Source: DASUDX01 sp036275365 (GTDB lineage Bacteria; Pseudomonadota; Gammaproteobacteria; Nevskiales; Nevskiaceae). From it: DNA of 28,008 nt. The notes beneath the pieces were generated by a model. That model saw only the letters and a list, made by a program, of their open reading frames with translations, searched no databases and was not told where the DNA came from. This document shows positions 17,364-26,136 of the stretch, one piece after another. The stretch lies in NCBI GenBank assembly GCA_036275365.1, contig DASUDX010000094.1, positions 1 to 28,008 of the forward strand, read 5' to 3'. Within the stretch, counting starts at the first letter, position 1; every line of letters starts with the position of its first letter. The translations under genes and the position numbers were made by a program.

Positions 17364-18395
17364 TCAGGATTTCGGCGGCAGGTAGCTGACCGGGTTCACC
17401 GGCTTGCCGCGTTCACGGATCTCGAAGTGCAGGATGGGCTTGTTCTCCGGCCCGATGCCGAGTTCGGCAATCACCTGTCCACCGGCCACGCTGTCGCCCT
17501 CCTTGACCAGACGGCGACGGTTGTAGCCGTAGGCGGAGAGGCGCAGGTCGTCGTGCTTGATGATGATCAGCTCGCCATAGCCCTTGAGGGCGCTGCCGCT
17601 GTAGACCACCCGCCCGGGGGCGGCGGCGCGAACCGGCTGCCCGACCTGCCCGCTGAAATCCAGGCCCTTCGAGCCCTGGGCCGGGGCGTAGCCGCGCACC
17701 ACCACGCCATCGGTGGGCCACTGCCACTTGTAGGGGCCACCGGGTTCGAATGTCACCACCGCCGGCGAGCGCGGCGGCGGCAGGCTGACCTGGGCGGCGC
17801 TGGCACCGGCCGCAGCGGTTGCCGCCGCGGTTCCGCTGGCAAGGCTGCCAGCCGCCGCCGTCGCTGCGGTTGCCGCGGTGCCGGCGGCTGCACCGGCCAC
17901 CATTCCCGCACGACCGGGGCCGGTGCCGGGGGGACGATCCGCCGGGGCCGCGGGAATGCCCGGGGGCGGCGGCAGCGGCACGGGAGCCACCGCCACCGGC
18001 ACCGGCGTCGCCCCGGGGATCACCGCATCGGCACTGATGCTGTCCACATCCACCGGTGTGGAGACGATGTCATCGGTCACGATCTCGATTCTGGGCGGGG
18101 GACGCAGGTGCAGCACCTGCCCGGGCCGGATCAGATAGTCGGCGCCCACTCCGTTCCAGCGCGCCAGCTCGCGGTAGTCGAGCTGGTTGCGGAAGGCGAT
18201 GGAGTAGACGGTATCGCCCTTCTTCACCAGATGGTCGGTGGGCCCCACCGGCCGCTCCGGCAGCGGCTCGGCCTCGGGTGCCGCCCCCTGGTTGTGCAGG
18301 GCGCGCTCGGGCGGCGGGTCCCAGCTCAGACCGCCGGCACAGCCGGACAGCAGGAGGGCCAGCAAGCCCGGAAGGAACGCCGCGTGACGGATCAT
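17364..18395 (-). CDS. nlpD: Murein hydrolase activator NlpD (LysM + degenerate LytM lipoprotein)
   Basis: The 343-residue lipoprotein has a lipobox LLSGC (lipidated C19), a LysM peptidoglycan-binding domain (about 55-98), a Pro/Ala-rich linker (about 112-215) and a C-terminal LytM/M23 domain (about 228-340). Zinc-site residues of active M23 enzymes are missing: the usual His before the Asp is absent in GSKGLDFSG, and AYAH is replaced by AYGY. This is as in NlpD and EnvC, which activate amidases (AmiC for NlpD) rather than cut peptidoglycan. I chose the ATG at 18395 because it starts right before the signal peptide. The upstream neighbours surE-pcm-DedA are the usual ones, but rpoS does not follow. 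Confidence 0.93.
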   Translation of the reverse strand: MIRHAAFLPGLLALLLSGCAGGLSWDPPPERALHNQGAAPEAEPLPERPVGPTDHLVKKGDTVYSIAFRNQLDYRELARWNGVGADYLIRPGQVLHLRPPPRIEIVTDDIVSTPVDVDSISADAVIPGATPVPVAVAPVPLPPPPGIPAAPADRPPGTGPGRAGMVAGAAAGTAATAATAAAGSLASGTAAATAAAGASAAQVSLPPPRSPAVVTFEPGGPYKWQWPTDGVVVRGYAPAQGSKGLDFSGQVGQPVRAAAPGRVVYSGSALKGYGELIIIKHDDLRLSAYGYNRRRLVKEGDSVAGGQVIAELGIGPENKPILHFEIRERGKPVNPVSYLPPKS

Positions 18396-18429
18396 GCCGC
18401 CATGCTCGCAAATCCCCACGGCCGCTGCA

Positions 18430-19035
18430 TCAGCTGCCGCGCCGGCCGCGCGGACGGAACAGGAACCAGAGGATGAACAGCACCATCCCCGCCAGGGCCA
18501 GGTAGGCGAGTTCGTGGGTGTAGTCGCGCACCGCCGCCACCACCGGCTCGCCGAAGAAATAGCCCAGCGCCACCAGCACCCCGCACCAGAGGGTGGCGCC
18601 CAGGGTGGTCAGAAAGACGAACGGCGCCAGGCGCATGCCGAACACGCCGGGCGGGATCGAGATCAGGTGCCGTACCACCGGGATGAAGCGGCCGATGAAG
18701 GTGGCGGCATTGGCATTGCGCAGGAACAGCGCCTCGGCCTCGTGATACTTGGCCTCGTTGATCAGGAAGTAGCGGCCGTAGCGCAGCAGCACGGTCCGCC
18801 CGACGAAGCGGCCCAGCAGATAGTTGGCCGAGGCGCCGATCAGCGAGCCCAGTCCGCCGGCGGCGGTGGCGAGCCAGGGATCCAGCTGGCCACGGGCGGC
18901 CAGATAGCCGGCCGGGATCATCACCAGCTCCGAGGGCACCGGAAACAGGCTGGATTCCAGCGCCATCAGGAACACGATCTCGGTATAGCCGAGCTGGGCA
19001 ACCAGGGCTTCCAGCCACTCGGTGAACGCTTGCAT
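18430..19035 (-). CDS. DedA (SNARE-associated/VTT) family membrane protein
   Basis: The 201-residue polytopic protein contains the DedA hallmarks: FLMALESSLFPVPSE near the N-terminus and the F(I/L)GRFIPVVRH block followed by GV(F) at about 113-131. The charged residues E27 and R-containing GRF(I)P segments are those linked to proton-dependent lipid carrier or homeostasis functions. YqaA/YohD-type members occupy the same slot between pcm and nlpD in other gammaproteobacteria. It begins three bases after the pcm stop, and the C-terminus is a short Arg-rich cytoplasmic tail. Confidence 0.88.
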   Translation of the reverse strand: MQAFTEWLEALVAQLGYTEIVFLMALESSLFPVPSELVMIPAGYLAARGQLDPWLATAAGGLGSLIGASANYLLGRFVGRTVLLRYGRYFLINEAKYHEAEALFLRNANAATFIGRFIPVVRHLISIPPGVFGMRLAPFVFLTTLGATLWCGVLVALGYFFGEPVVAAVRDYTHELAYLALAGMVLFILWFLFRPRGRRGS

Positions 19036-19038
19036 GGC

Positions 19039-19710
19039 TCAGGCCTTGCCGGTGAGGAGGGGAACGAAACTCACCGAGGCCAGCGTGCGGCTGACCGGCC
19101 CGGACGGGCCCCGCTCCACGCACTGCAGCAGCTGGCTGCCGGCCGGTCCCACCGGCACCACCAGCCGCCCGCCCGGGGCGAGCTGCTCGAGCAGGCTCTG
19201 GGGAATCTCGCGGGCGGCCGCGGTGACCACGATGCCGTCATAGGGCGCATAGGGCGCCCAGCCCAGGCTGCCGTCGGCGTAGCCGAAATGGATGTTGCGG
19301 AATCCGAGGCGCTGCAGGCGCTGGCGCGCCAGCTCGGTGAGCGGACGCAGGCGCTCGACGGTGAACACGGTCTCCACCAGAGCCGCCAGCACCGCGGTCT
19401 GGTAGCCGCTGCCGGTGCCGATCTCGAGCACCCGCCGCGGCCGCGCGCCGCCCTCGAACAGGGCCTGGGTCATCAGCCCGACCACCGCCGGCTGGGAAAT
19501 GGTCTGGGCGTGGCCGATCGGCAGGGCGGTGTTCTCGTAGGCGCGCGAGCGGAAGGCCTCGTCGACGAACTGCTCGCGGGCGATGCGATCCAGCGCCGCC
19601 AGCACCTGCGGGTCGGTCACCCCCTGCTGGGGCAGCTGGGCGAGCAGGCGCCGGCGTGCCGCCGCACTGGCATCGGCGGGCCGGGCCGCCGCCCGTGTAC
19701 CCGGACTCAC
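19039..19710 (-). CDS. pcm: Protein-L-isoaspartate O-methyltransferase
   Basis: The enzyme methylates isoaspartyl residues in aged proteins, starting their repair, with SAM as donor. The 223 residues include the family signature ALPIGHAQTISQP and the SAM loop VLEIGTGSGYQTAV. The start is a GTG at 19710 that overlaps the surE stop (GTGA). Taking it adds an Ala/Arg-rich N-terminal stretch of about 20 residues before the conserved part, so a later start cannot be excluded. Confidence 0.95.
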   Translation of the reverse strand: MSPGTRAAARPADASAAARRRLLAQLPQQGVTDPQVLAALDRIAREQFVDEAFRSRAYENTALPIGHAQTISQPAVVGLMTQALFEGGARPRRVLEIGTGSGYQTAVLAALVETVFTVERLRPLTELARQRLQRLGFRNIHFGYADGSLGWAPYAPYDGIVVTAAAREIPQSLLEQLAPGGRLVVPVGPAGSQLLQCVERGPSGPVSRTLASVSFVPLLTGKA

Positions 19711-20453
19711 AGCGCCGGAATCCAGGCCTGCAGCTGCGGCAGCGCGGCGTGCTTGGTCATCTCCACCAGCAGCGGCGTCACCGAGACCCGGCGCTGCGCC
19801 ACCGCGTGGAAATCGGTGCCGGGCCCGGCGTCCTGCTCGGCGCCGGCGACGCCGATCCAGTAGATCGAGCGGCCGCGCGGATCGGTCCCGGGCAGCAGGC
19901 CCTGGGCGCGGTGGCGGTTGCCGAGCCGGGTCACCTCGATGCCCTCCAGCGCCTCGTAGGGCAGATCGGGCACATTGACATTGAGGATGGTGTCGCCCGG
20001 CAGCGGGGCCTCGCGCAGCCGCCGCAGCAGCTGCAGGGTGACCCGCGCCGCGGTGTCGAAATGGCGTGGACTGATCGAGACATTCGACACCGCGATCGCC
20101 GCATAGCCCAGCGACCGGCCTTCCATCGCCGCCGCCACGGTGCCCGAGTAAAGCGTGTCATCGCCCAGATTGGCACCGGCGTTGATGCCGGAGACCACGA
20201 TGTCCGGCAGCGGATCCATCAGACCGGTCAGCGCCAGATGCACGCAGTCGGTGGGCGTGCCATCGACGCAGTGCAGGCGCTCGTCGTGGCGGTGGACCCT
20301 TAGCGGATTGAGGATGGTCAGCGAGTTGCTGGCGCCGCTGCGGTTGCGGTCCGGGGCGAACACGGTGACATCGTGCTCGGCGGCCAGGGCCTCGCGCAGA
20401 CAGACCAGACCCGGCGCGAGACAGCCGTCGTCATTGGACAGGAGGATACGCAT
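19707..20453 (-). CDS. surE: 5'/3'-nucleotidase SurE
   Basis: The 248-residue metal-dependent phosphatase acts on nucleoside monophosphates. The N-terminal NDDG at 7-10 supplies the metal-binding aspartates, with the serine in SGASNSLT and the asparagine in SGINAGANLGDD completing the site. It is the first gene of a surE-pcm-DedA-nlpD run and overlaps pcm by four bases. It starts 55 bases after the accA stop. Confidence 0.96.
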   Translation of the reverse strand: MRILLSNDDGCLAPGLVCLREALAAEHDVTVFAPDRNRSGASNSLTILNPLRVHRHDERLHCVDGTPTDCVHLALTGLMDPLPDIVVSGINAGANLGDDTLYSGTVAAAMEGRSLGYAAIAVSNVSISPRHFDTAARVTLQLLRRLREAPLPGDTILNVNVPDLPYEALEGIEVTRLGNRHRAQGLLPGTDPRGRSIYWIGVAGAEQDAGPGTDFHAVAQRRVSVTPLLVEMTKHAALPQLQAWIPAL

Positions 20454-20493
20454 CAGCCGCAGGGGACCGGAGCAGAGGCAGCGGGGAGCCGGA

Positions 20494-20499
20494 AGTGTA
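20494..20499 (-). promoter_or_regulatory. Possible -10 element of surE
   Basis: On the minus strand this is TACACT in the 55-base accA-surE gap, about 40 bases before the surE ATG. It is the same hexamer as the one proposed for icd. The -35 region would lie in the accA end and shows no consensus. Confidence 0.25.
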
Positions 20500-20508
20500 C
20501 CCCGCCCT

Positions 20509-21471
20509 TCAGTGCCGGGTTTCGTAGACGCCGTAGCTCATCAGCCGCTGGTAGCGCGAGGCCAGCAGCTGGGTCATCGGCACCTGGCGCAGGCGCTCCA
20601 GATTGGCCACCAGCCGGCTCTTGAGGGTCTGCATCATGGCCGCCGGATCGCGGTGGGCCCCGCCCAGGGGTTCGTCGACGATCTCGTCGATCAGCTTGTG
20701 CTGCAGCAGATCGGGCGCGGTGATCTTCATCGCCGCAGCCGCCTCCTGGGCCCGCGCCGCGCTCTTGAACAGGATGCTGGCGCAGCCCTCCGGGGAGATC
20801 ACCGAGTAGATGCTGTGCTGGAGCATCATCAGATGGTCGCCCACCCCGATCGCCAGCGCGCCGCCGGAGCCGCCCTCGCCGGTGACGGTGGCCAGCACCG
20901 GGGTGCGCAGCCGGGCCAGCTCGAACAGGTTGCGGGCGATCGCCTCGCTCTGGTTGCGCTCCTCGGCGCCGATGCCCGGGTAGGCGCCCGGGGTGTCGAT
21001 GAAGGTCAGCACCGGCAGGTTGAAGCGCTCGGCCATCTTCATCAGCCGCAGCGCCTTGCGGTAGCCCTCGGGCATCGGCATGCCGAAGTTGCGGTAGACC
21101 CGCTCCTTGGCATCACGCCCCTTCTGCTGGCCGATCACCACGCAGGCACGGCCGTCGAGCCGGGCCAGCCCGCCGATGATCGACGGGTCGTCCTTGAAGT
21201 GGCGATCGCCGTGCAGCTCCTCCCAGTCGGTGAACAACGCCTTGATGTAGTCCAGCGCATAGGGGCGCTGCGGATGGCGCGCCAGCTGGGCCACCTGCCA
21301 GGGGCTGAGATTGGCGAAGATCTGCTTGGTCAGCTCGCGGCTCTTGGCCTCCAGCCGCGCGATCTCCTCGGTGAGGTTCACCTCGCTGCCGGCGGTGGCG
21401 AAGCGCAGCTCCTCGATCTTCTGCTGCAGATCGGCGATCGGTTGCTCGAAATCCAGGTAATTCAGGTTCAT
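20509..21471 (-). CDS. accA: Acetyl-CoA carboxylase carboxyltransferase, alpha subunit
   Basis: With AccD this subunit transfers carboxyl from biotinyl-BCCP to acetyl-CoA, the first committed step of fatty-acid synthesis. The 320 residues match the E. coli length. The N-terminal MNLNYLDFEQPI, the helical pair that follows, and the FIDTPGAYPGIGAEERNQ and GEGGSGGALA blocks are family signatures. I chose the ATG at 21471, the conserved N-terminus. In-frame GTG (21504) and ATG (21498) codons overlap the end of dnaE and would add a non-conserved tail. The order dnaE-accA is the standard gammaproteobacterial one. Confidence 0.97.
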   Translation of the reverse strand: MNLNYLDFEQPIADLQQKIEELRFATAGSEVNLTEEIARLEAKSRELTKQIFANLSPWQVAQLARHPQRPYALDYIKALFTDWEELHGDRHFKDDPSIIGGLARLDGRACVVIGQQKGRDAKERVYRNFGMPMPEGYRKALRLMKMAERFNLPVLTFIDTPGAYPGIGAEERNQSEAIARNLFELARLRTPVLATVTGEGGSGGALAIGVGDHLMMLQHSIYSVISPEGCASILFKSAARAQEAAAAMKITAPDLLQHKLIDEIVDEPLGGAHRDPAAMMQTLKSRLVANLERLRQVPMTQLLASRYQRLMSYGVYETRH

Positions 21472-21487
21472 GGACGCGGTTGCGGGG

Positions 21488-24400
21488 TCATTCGTCATCG
21501 CCACCCGCGGCGAAGCTGCGCTCCAGGCGCCGCTCGCTGACCGGGGGCTGGTACCGTCGATACTGGACTGTAACGCAGTCCTCCCCGGCCACGCGGCGCA
21601 GTCCGGCCAGCAGCGCGTCGGAGACTTTCACCTTCCAGCGGGCGGGCAGGTCGAGGGTCAGCGCGCCGGCCTCGGTCTGGATCTCCACCACCAGCGGGGT
21701 CCCGCGCTCGTCCAGCGCCGGCTGCACCAGGGCGCGCAGGGCGGCCACCTCGCTGGCCGGGCGCTGCCAGCGCAGCCGGATGCGCTGGGCGTACTCGCGC
21801 AGGATCTGGTCCGGCTCGAAGAACTCCGGGTTGTAGAGCCGCGGCTCGGCCTCGCGGCCGTCGCGGGCTGGTGACAGCCCGAGCTCGGCGAGCACGAAGC
21901 AGAGCTGGTCCACCTTCACCGCGTTCTGGAACCGCGCCCACTTCTCCACATCCACCCAGCTGGACAGCTGGGCGGTGCGGTCGTCCACGGTGACCTTGTA
22001 ACTCGCCCGTCCGCCCTCCTCCGGGCGGCCCTTGAAGAAGCGCAGATCGGTCACCCAGGCGCCGAACAGCACCTTGCTGCGTGGCTGCCAGACCGGCTTG
22101 CCGTCCTTGCCCGTGGGCGCGGGCTGGGCGTGCAGGGCGATCAGCTCGCGCAGCGAGCCGGAGGTGATCTGCCCCAGCGTGTCGCGCCAGGTATCGATCG
22201 GGTGGCCGGAGAGATAGAAGCCGAGGGTGGCGCGCTCCTGGGCCAGCCGCTGCAGCAGCGGGGCCTCCGGGCGGATCTCCGGCTGCAGATCGGCCGGGCT
22301 GCGCTCGGCGGCCGAGGTGCCGGCGCCGAACAGGTCGTTCTGGCCGCTGTCGGCATTGGCGGCCTCGCGCTCGGCATGCTGCAGGGCCTTGGGCAGCGTG
22401 GCGATCAGACTCTCGCGGCTGAGGCCGAAGCCATCCAGGCTGCCCGAGTAGATCAGCGCCTCCAGCACCCGCTTGTTGGCCTTCTTCAGATCGACCCGCC
22501 GGCAGAAATCGAAGAGGTCGCGGAAGGCGCCGTCGCGCGCGCGGGCGGCGAGGATGCTCTCCAGCGCGCCCTCGCCCACTCCCTTGATGGCGCCGAGACC
22601 GTAGACGATCTCGCGCGGCGCCGGCACGCTGAAGCGAAAACCCGAGCGGTTGATGTCCGGCGGCTGCACGCTCAGCCCCATGCGCCGGCATTCCTCGAGC
22701 ATGGCCACCACGGTGTCGGTGTGGTCCATGTCGCAGCTCATCACCGCCGCCATGAACTCGGCGGGGTAATGCGCCTTGAGCCAGGCGGTCTGGTAGCTCA
22801 CCAGCGCGTAGGCGGCCGCATGGGACTTGTTGAAGCCGTAGTTGGCGAACTTCTCCATCAGGTCGAACACGGCGGTCGCGGTGGCCTCCTCGACCCCGCC
22901 GCGCAAGGCACCGGAGACGAACACGCCGCGCTGCTTGTCCATCTCGGCCTTGATCTTCTTGCCCATCGCCCGGCGCAGCAGGTCGGCACCGCCCAGCGAG
23001 TAGCCGGCGAGCTTCTGCGACATCTGCATCACCTGTTCCTGGTAGACGAAGATGCCGTAGGTGGGCTTGAGCACCTCCTCCATCGCCGGGTGCAGATAGG
23101 TCACTGGCGCATCGCCGCGCTTGCGGGCGCAGTACTCCGGGATCAGCTCCATCGGCCCCGGTCGGTACAGCGAGACCAGGGCGATGATGTCCTCGAAGGT
23201 GTCCGGCTTGAGATCGCAGGAGGCCTTCTGCATGCCCGGAGATTCCATCTGGAACACCGCCGCGGTCTCGCCGGTGGCGTAGAGGCGATAGGTGGCGGCG
23301 TCATCCAGCGGCAGGCGCAGCATGTCGAGCGGCTGCTCGCGCTGCGGATTGATCATCTCCAGCGCGGTCTGGATCACCGTCAGGGTCTTCAGCCCGAGGA
23401 AATCGAACTTGACCAGGCCCACGCTCTCCAGGTCCTTCATGTCGAACTGGGTGCGCAGGCCGGCGCCGCCGGGTTCGCAGAACAGCGGCGCATAGTCGGT
23501 CAGCGGTCGCGGCGCGATCACCACGCCGCCGGCATGCACCCCGACGCCGCGGGTGATGCCTTCCAGCTCCAGCGCCAGCTCCAGCACCGCGCGCACATCC
23601 TCCTCGTCGGCATAGGCCTGCCTGAGCTCCGGGACTTCCTCCACCGCGTCGGCGAGGGTCGCCCCGGGCGTGCCCGGAATCAGCTTGGCCAGGCGATCGC
23701 CGAACCCGTAGCCATGACCGAGCACGCGGCAGACATCGCGCACCACCCCCCGTGCCGCCATGGTGGCGTAGGTGATGATCTGCCCGACCCGCTCGCGGCC
23801 GTACTTCTCGGTGACGTAGTCGATCACCCGCTCGCGGTTGTCCATGCAGAAGTCGACATCGAAGTCCGGCATCGACACGCGCTCCGGATTGAGGAAGCGC
23901 TCGAACAGCAGGGCATAGGGCAGCGGGTCGAGATCGGTGATGCCCAGCGAGTAGGCGACCAGCGAGCCGGCGCCGGAGCCACGGCCCGGACCCACCGGGC
24001 AGCCGTTGGACTTGGCCCAGGCGATGAAATCCGCCACCACCAGGAAGTAGCCGGCGAAGCCCATCTTCTCGATCACCGACAGCTCGTAATCCAGCCGCTG
24101 GCGGTACACCGCCTCGGCTTCGGCCGGGGCGGACTGGCGCAGCCGCTGCTGCAGGCCCAGCGCGGCCTGCTCGCGCAGCCAGCTATCGGTGCTGTGGCCC
24201 TCGGGCACCGGAAACAGCGGCAGGTGATAGGTGCCGAAGCTCAGCGAGAGGGTGCAGCGGCGGGCGATCTCCAGGCTGTTGGCGATCGCCTCGGGCAGAT
24301 CGGCGAACAGCGCCTGCATCTCCTCGCTGCTCTTGAGGTACTGCTCCTCGGTGTAGTCCCGCGGGCGTTTCTCATCGGCCAGGACCCGCCCCTGGGCGAT

Positions 24401-25072
24401 GCAGACGCGCGCTTCGTGGGCGGCGAAATCCTTGCGTTCCAGAAAGCGCACATCGTTGGTGGCCACCAGCGGAATGCCGCGATGACGGGACAGCGCCACC
24501 GCCGCCTCCACCCATTCCTCGTCCCCCGGGCGCTGGCAGCGCGCCACCTCCCAGTACAGCCGGTCGGGGAACCAGGCGGCCAGCTCGTCCGCCGCCGCCA
24601 GACAGGCCTCGACCCGGCCGGCCAGGGCATGGCGATACACCGCGCCCTCGCGGCCGGACAGGGCGATCAGCCCCTCGGCCTCGGCCAGCCAGGCGCGCTC
24701 CACCAGCGGACTGCCCCGGCCCTGGCCCTCGGTGTAGGCGCGCGAGAGCAGCCGCGTCAGGGCGCGGTAGCCGGCCTCGTTCTGCACCAGCAGGGTCAGC
24801 CGCTCCGGGCCCTCGCCGGGTGCGGCCTCGGCCAGCCAGACCTCGCTGCCGACGATGGGCTTGATGCCCGCCGCCTCGGCCGCCTTGTAGACCTTGACCA
24901 TCGCGAACAGATTGCTGCGATCGGTCACTGCCAGCGCCGGCTGGCCCAGCGCCGCCACCTGGGCAGTCAGGGTGAGGCCGGCCCCGCCGCCCTTGCGCTT
25001 GGGCGGTTCGACGCGGACGATCGAATCGGTCAGCGAATACTCGGTGTGGATGCGCAGGTGCACGAAACTCAT
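21488..25072 (-). CDS. dnaE: DNA polymerase III alpha subunit
   Basis: This is the replicative polymerase catalytic subunit, 1194 residues against about 1160 in E. coli. The N-terminal PHP domain begins with FVHLRIHTEYSLTDS. The polymerase active site contains GPGRGSGAGSL (361-371) and the catalytic aspartates in PDFDVDF (D403 and D405). KFDFLGLKTL holds the third aspartate, and the C-terminal half carries the tandem helix-hairpin-helix and OB-fold regions. A modest extra Lys/Gly-rich insert lies near residues 22-32. The ATG at 25072 overlaps the rnhB stop (ATGA). Confidence 0.97.
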   Translation of the reverse strand: MSFVHLRIHTEYSLTDSIVRVEPPKRKGGGAGLTLTAQVAALGQPALAVTDRSNLFAMVKVYKAAEAAGIKPIVGSEVWLAEAAPGEGPERLTLLVQNEAGYRALTRLLSRAYTEGQGRGSPLVERAWLAEAEGLIALSGREGAVYRHALAGRVEACLAAADELAAWFPDRLYWEVARCQRPGDEEWVEAAVALSRHRGIPLVATNDVRFLERKDFAAHEARVCIAQGRVLADEKRPRDYTEEQYLKSSEEMQALFADLPEAIANSLEIARRCTLSLSFGTYHLPLFPVPEGHSTDSWLREQAALGLQQRLRQSAPAEAEAVYRQRLDYELSVIEKMGFAGYFLVVADFIAWAKSNGCPVGPGRGSGAGSLVAYSLGITDLDPLPYALLFERFLNPERVSMPDFDVDFCMDNRERVIDYVTEKYGRERVGQIITYATMAARGVVRDVCRVLGHGYGFGDRLAKLIPGTPGATLADAVEEVPELRQAYADEEDVRAVLELALELEGITRGVGVHAGGVVIAPRPLTDYAPLFCEPGGAGLRTQFDMKDLESVGLVKFDFLGLKTLTVIQTALEMINPQREQPLDMLRLPLDDAATYRLYATGETAAVFQMESPGMQKASCDLKPDTFEDIIALVSLYRPGPMELIPEYCARKRGDAPVTYLHPAMEEVLKPTYGIFVYQEQVMQMSQKLAGYSLGGADLLRRAMGKKIKAEMDKQRGVFVSGALRGGVEEATATAVFDLMEKFANYGFNKSHAAAYALVSYQTAWLKAHYPAEFMAAVMSCDMDHTDTVVAMLEECRRMGLSVQPPDINRSGFRFSVPAPREIVYGLGAIKGVGEGALESILAARARDGAFRDLFDFCRRVDLKKANKRVLEALIYSGSLDGFGLSRESLIATLPKALQHAEREAANADSGQNDLFGAGTSAAERSPADLQPEIRPEAPLLQRLAQERATLGFYLSGHPIDTWRDTLGQITSGSLRELIALHAQPAPTGKDGKPVWQPRSKVLFGAWVTDLRFFKGRPEEGGRASYKVTVDDRTAQLSSWVDVEKWARFQNAVKVDQLCFVLAELGLSPARDGREAEPRLYNPEFFEPDQILREYAQRIRLRWQRPASEVAALRALVQPALDERGTPLVVEIQTEAGALTLDLPARWKVKVSDALLAGLRRVAGEDCVTVQYRRYQPPVSERRLERSFAAGGDDE

Positions 25073-25674
25073 GCGGCAGTTTCGGATACCCGCCCCCCGC
25101 TTGTCAGCCGCGCCGCCGCCGCACAGGGCGCGAAGCTGAGCCGGTGCTCCGGGCTGGGCCCGAGCCGCTTCAGCGCCGCCAGATGGGCCGGGCTGCCGTA
25201 GCCCTTGTGCGCGGCCAGACCATAGCCCGGGTAGCGGGCGTCAAGCTGCAGCAGATGGGCGTCGCGGGCGGTCTTGGCGAGAATGCTGGCGGCCATGATC
25301 TCGGCATGCCGGCCATCGCCGCCCACCACGCAGACGGTCGGCAGGCCCAGGCCCGGGTCCTGGTTGCCATCGACCCGGCACAGGCTCGGCGGCACGGCCA
25401 GGCCCGCCAGGGCCCGGCGCATCGCCAGCAGGCTGGCCTGGAGGATGTTGAGGCGGTCGATCTCCTCCCGGCTGGCCCAGCCCAGCGCCCAGGCCAGGGC
25501 CTGCTCGCGGATCGCCAGGGCCAGCCGCTCGCGCCGGGCCGGGCTCAGGGTCTTGGAATCGGCGAGACCGGGCAGCACGGCGTCGGCCGGCAGGATCACC
25601 GCCGCGGCGGTCACCGGCCCGGCCAGACAGCCACGCCCGGCCTCGTCGAGGCCGGCGATCCGCTCAGCGCTCAT
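25069..25674 (-). CDS. rnhB: Ribonuclease HII
   Basis: The enzyme removes ribonucleotides from DNA and the RNA of RNA-DNA hybrids. The 201 residues carry the DEAGRG motif (D10, E11), the third acidic residue in RVDGN and the fourth in SILAKTARD, completing the two-metal DEDD-type site. The stop overlaps the dnaE start. The gene normally follows lpxB directly, but here a small lipoprotein gene intervenes, ending 84 bases upstream of the rnhB start. Confidence 0.96.
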   Translation of the reverse strand: MSAERIAGLDEAGRGCLAGPVTAAAVILPADAVLPGLADSKTLSPARRERLALAIREQALAWALGWASREEIDRLNILQASLLAMRRALAGLAVPPSLCRVDGNQDPGLGLPTVCVVGGDGRHAEIMAASILAKTARDAHLLQLDARYPGYGLAAHKGYGSPAHLAALKRLGPSPEHRLSFAPCAAAARLTSGGRVSETAA

Positions 25675-25758
25675 CGGGTCTGAAGGGGGAGATTCACACC
25701 TGCCCAGTGTGCCAGCCCCCCGGGCTGCCGGCGCGCAGCAGCGGGGTCCGCAGCGCCC

Positions 25759-26136
25759 TCAGCCGATGTCGTACTTCATCAACTGCCAGCAACCGCTGCT
25801 GCCCGCGTCGGCGGGGGCGAAGCGCCACTGGGCCATGGCTGCCAGCGTCACGGCCTCGAACACCCCCACCGGACTTGCCTGATCCACCGTCAGTGCGGCC
25901 GGAACCCCAGCCGGGTCGATCTCGTAGCGCACCACCACCCAACCGGCCTGCCGGATCCGCGCCGCCTCGGTCGGGTACTGCGGCGCGGCGCGGCTAAGCA
26001 CCTGGCGGCTGTTGCAGGCGGCATCGTTCTGCACCGTGGGCACCGGCGCCACTGGCTGGCGCTGGGCACTCAGACCCATGCCGGCACAGCCGGTCAGGAA
26101 GGCAAGGGAAGCACCCAGCAACAGGCGAATCGGCAT
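25759..26136 (-). CDS. Small lipoprotein with TonB C-terminal-like domain
   Basis: The 125-residue protein has a lipoprotein signal with lipobox FLTGC (C17). Its mature part resembles the TonB C-terminal fold: APQYPTEA at 51-58, a central VVVRYEIDPAG strand pair at 67-77, and the MAQWRFAPA block at 101-109. Two cysteines (C41, C116) flank the domain and could form a disulfide. There is no transmembrane anchor, Pro-rich spacer or exbBD neighbour of a true TonB energy transducer, so I would not call it tonB. It is more likely a periplasmic, membrane-tethered accessory protein. GGAGA precedes the ATG by six bases. The gene sits between lpxB and rnhB. Confidence 0.8.
   Translation of the reverse strand: MPIRLLLGASLAFLTGCAGMGLSAQRQPVAPVPTVQNDAACNSRQVLSRAAPQYPTEAARIRQAGWVVVRYEIDPAGVPAALTVDQASPVGVFEAVTLAAMAQWRFAPADAGSSGCWQLMKYDIG

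Noticed and set aside
14935..17385. Open frame of about 815 codons on the plus strand
   Set aside because: It is antisense to the hydrolase and sppA and shows low-complexity GC-rich composition, so it is a shadow of the coding strand.
22130..25201. Open frame of about 1000 codons on the plus strand
   Set aside because: It lies fully antisense to dnaE, a secure gene, and encodes Arg/Gly/Ala/Leu-rich sequence without motifs. Long antisense frames are normal at this GC content.
25713..25727. Small hairpin CAGCCC/GGGCTG after the TonB-C lipoprotein gene
   Set aside because: The stem is only six bases with a 3-base loop and no T tract, so I could not call it a terminator with confidence.
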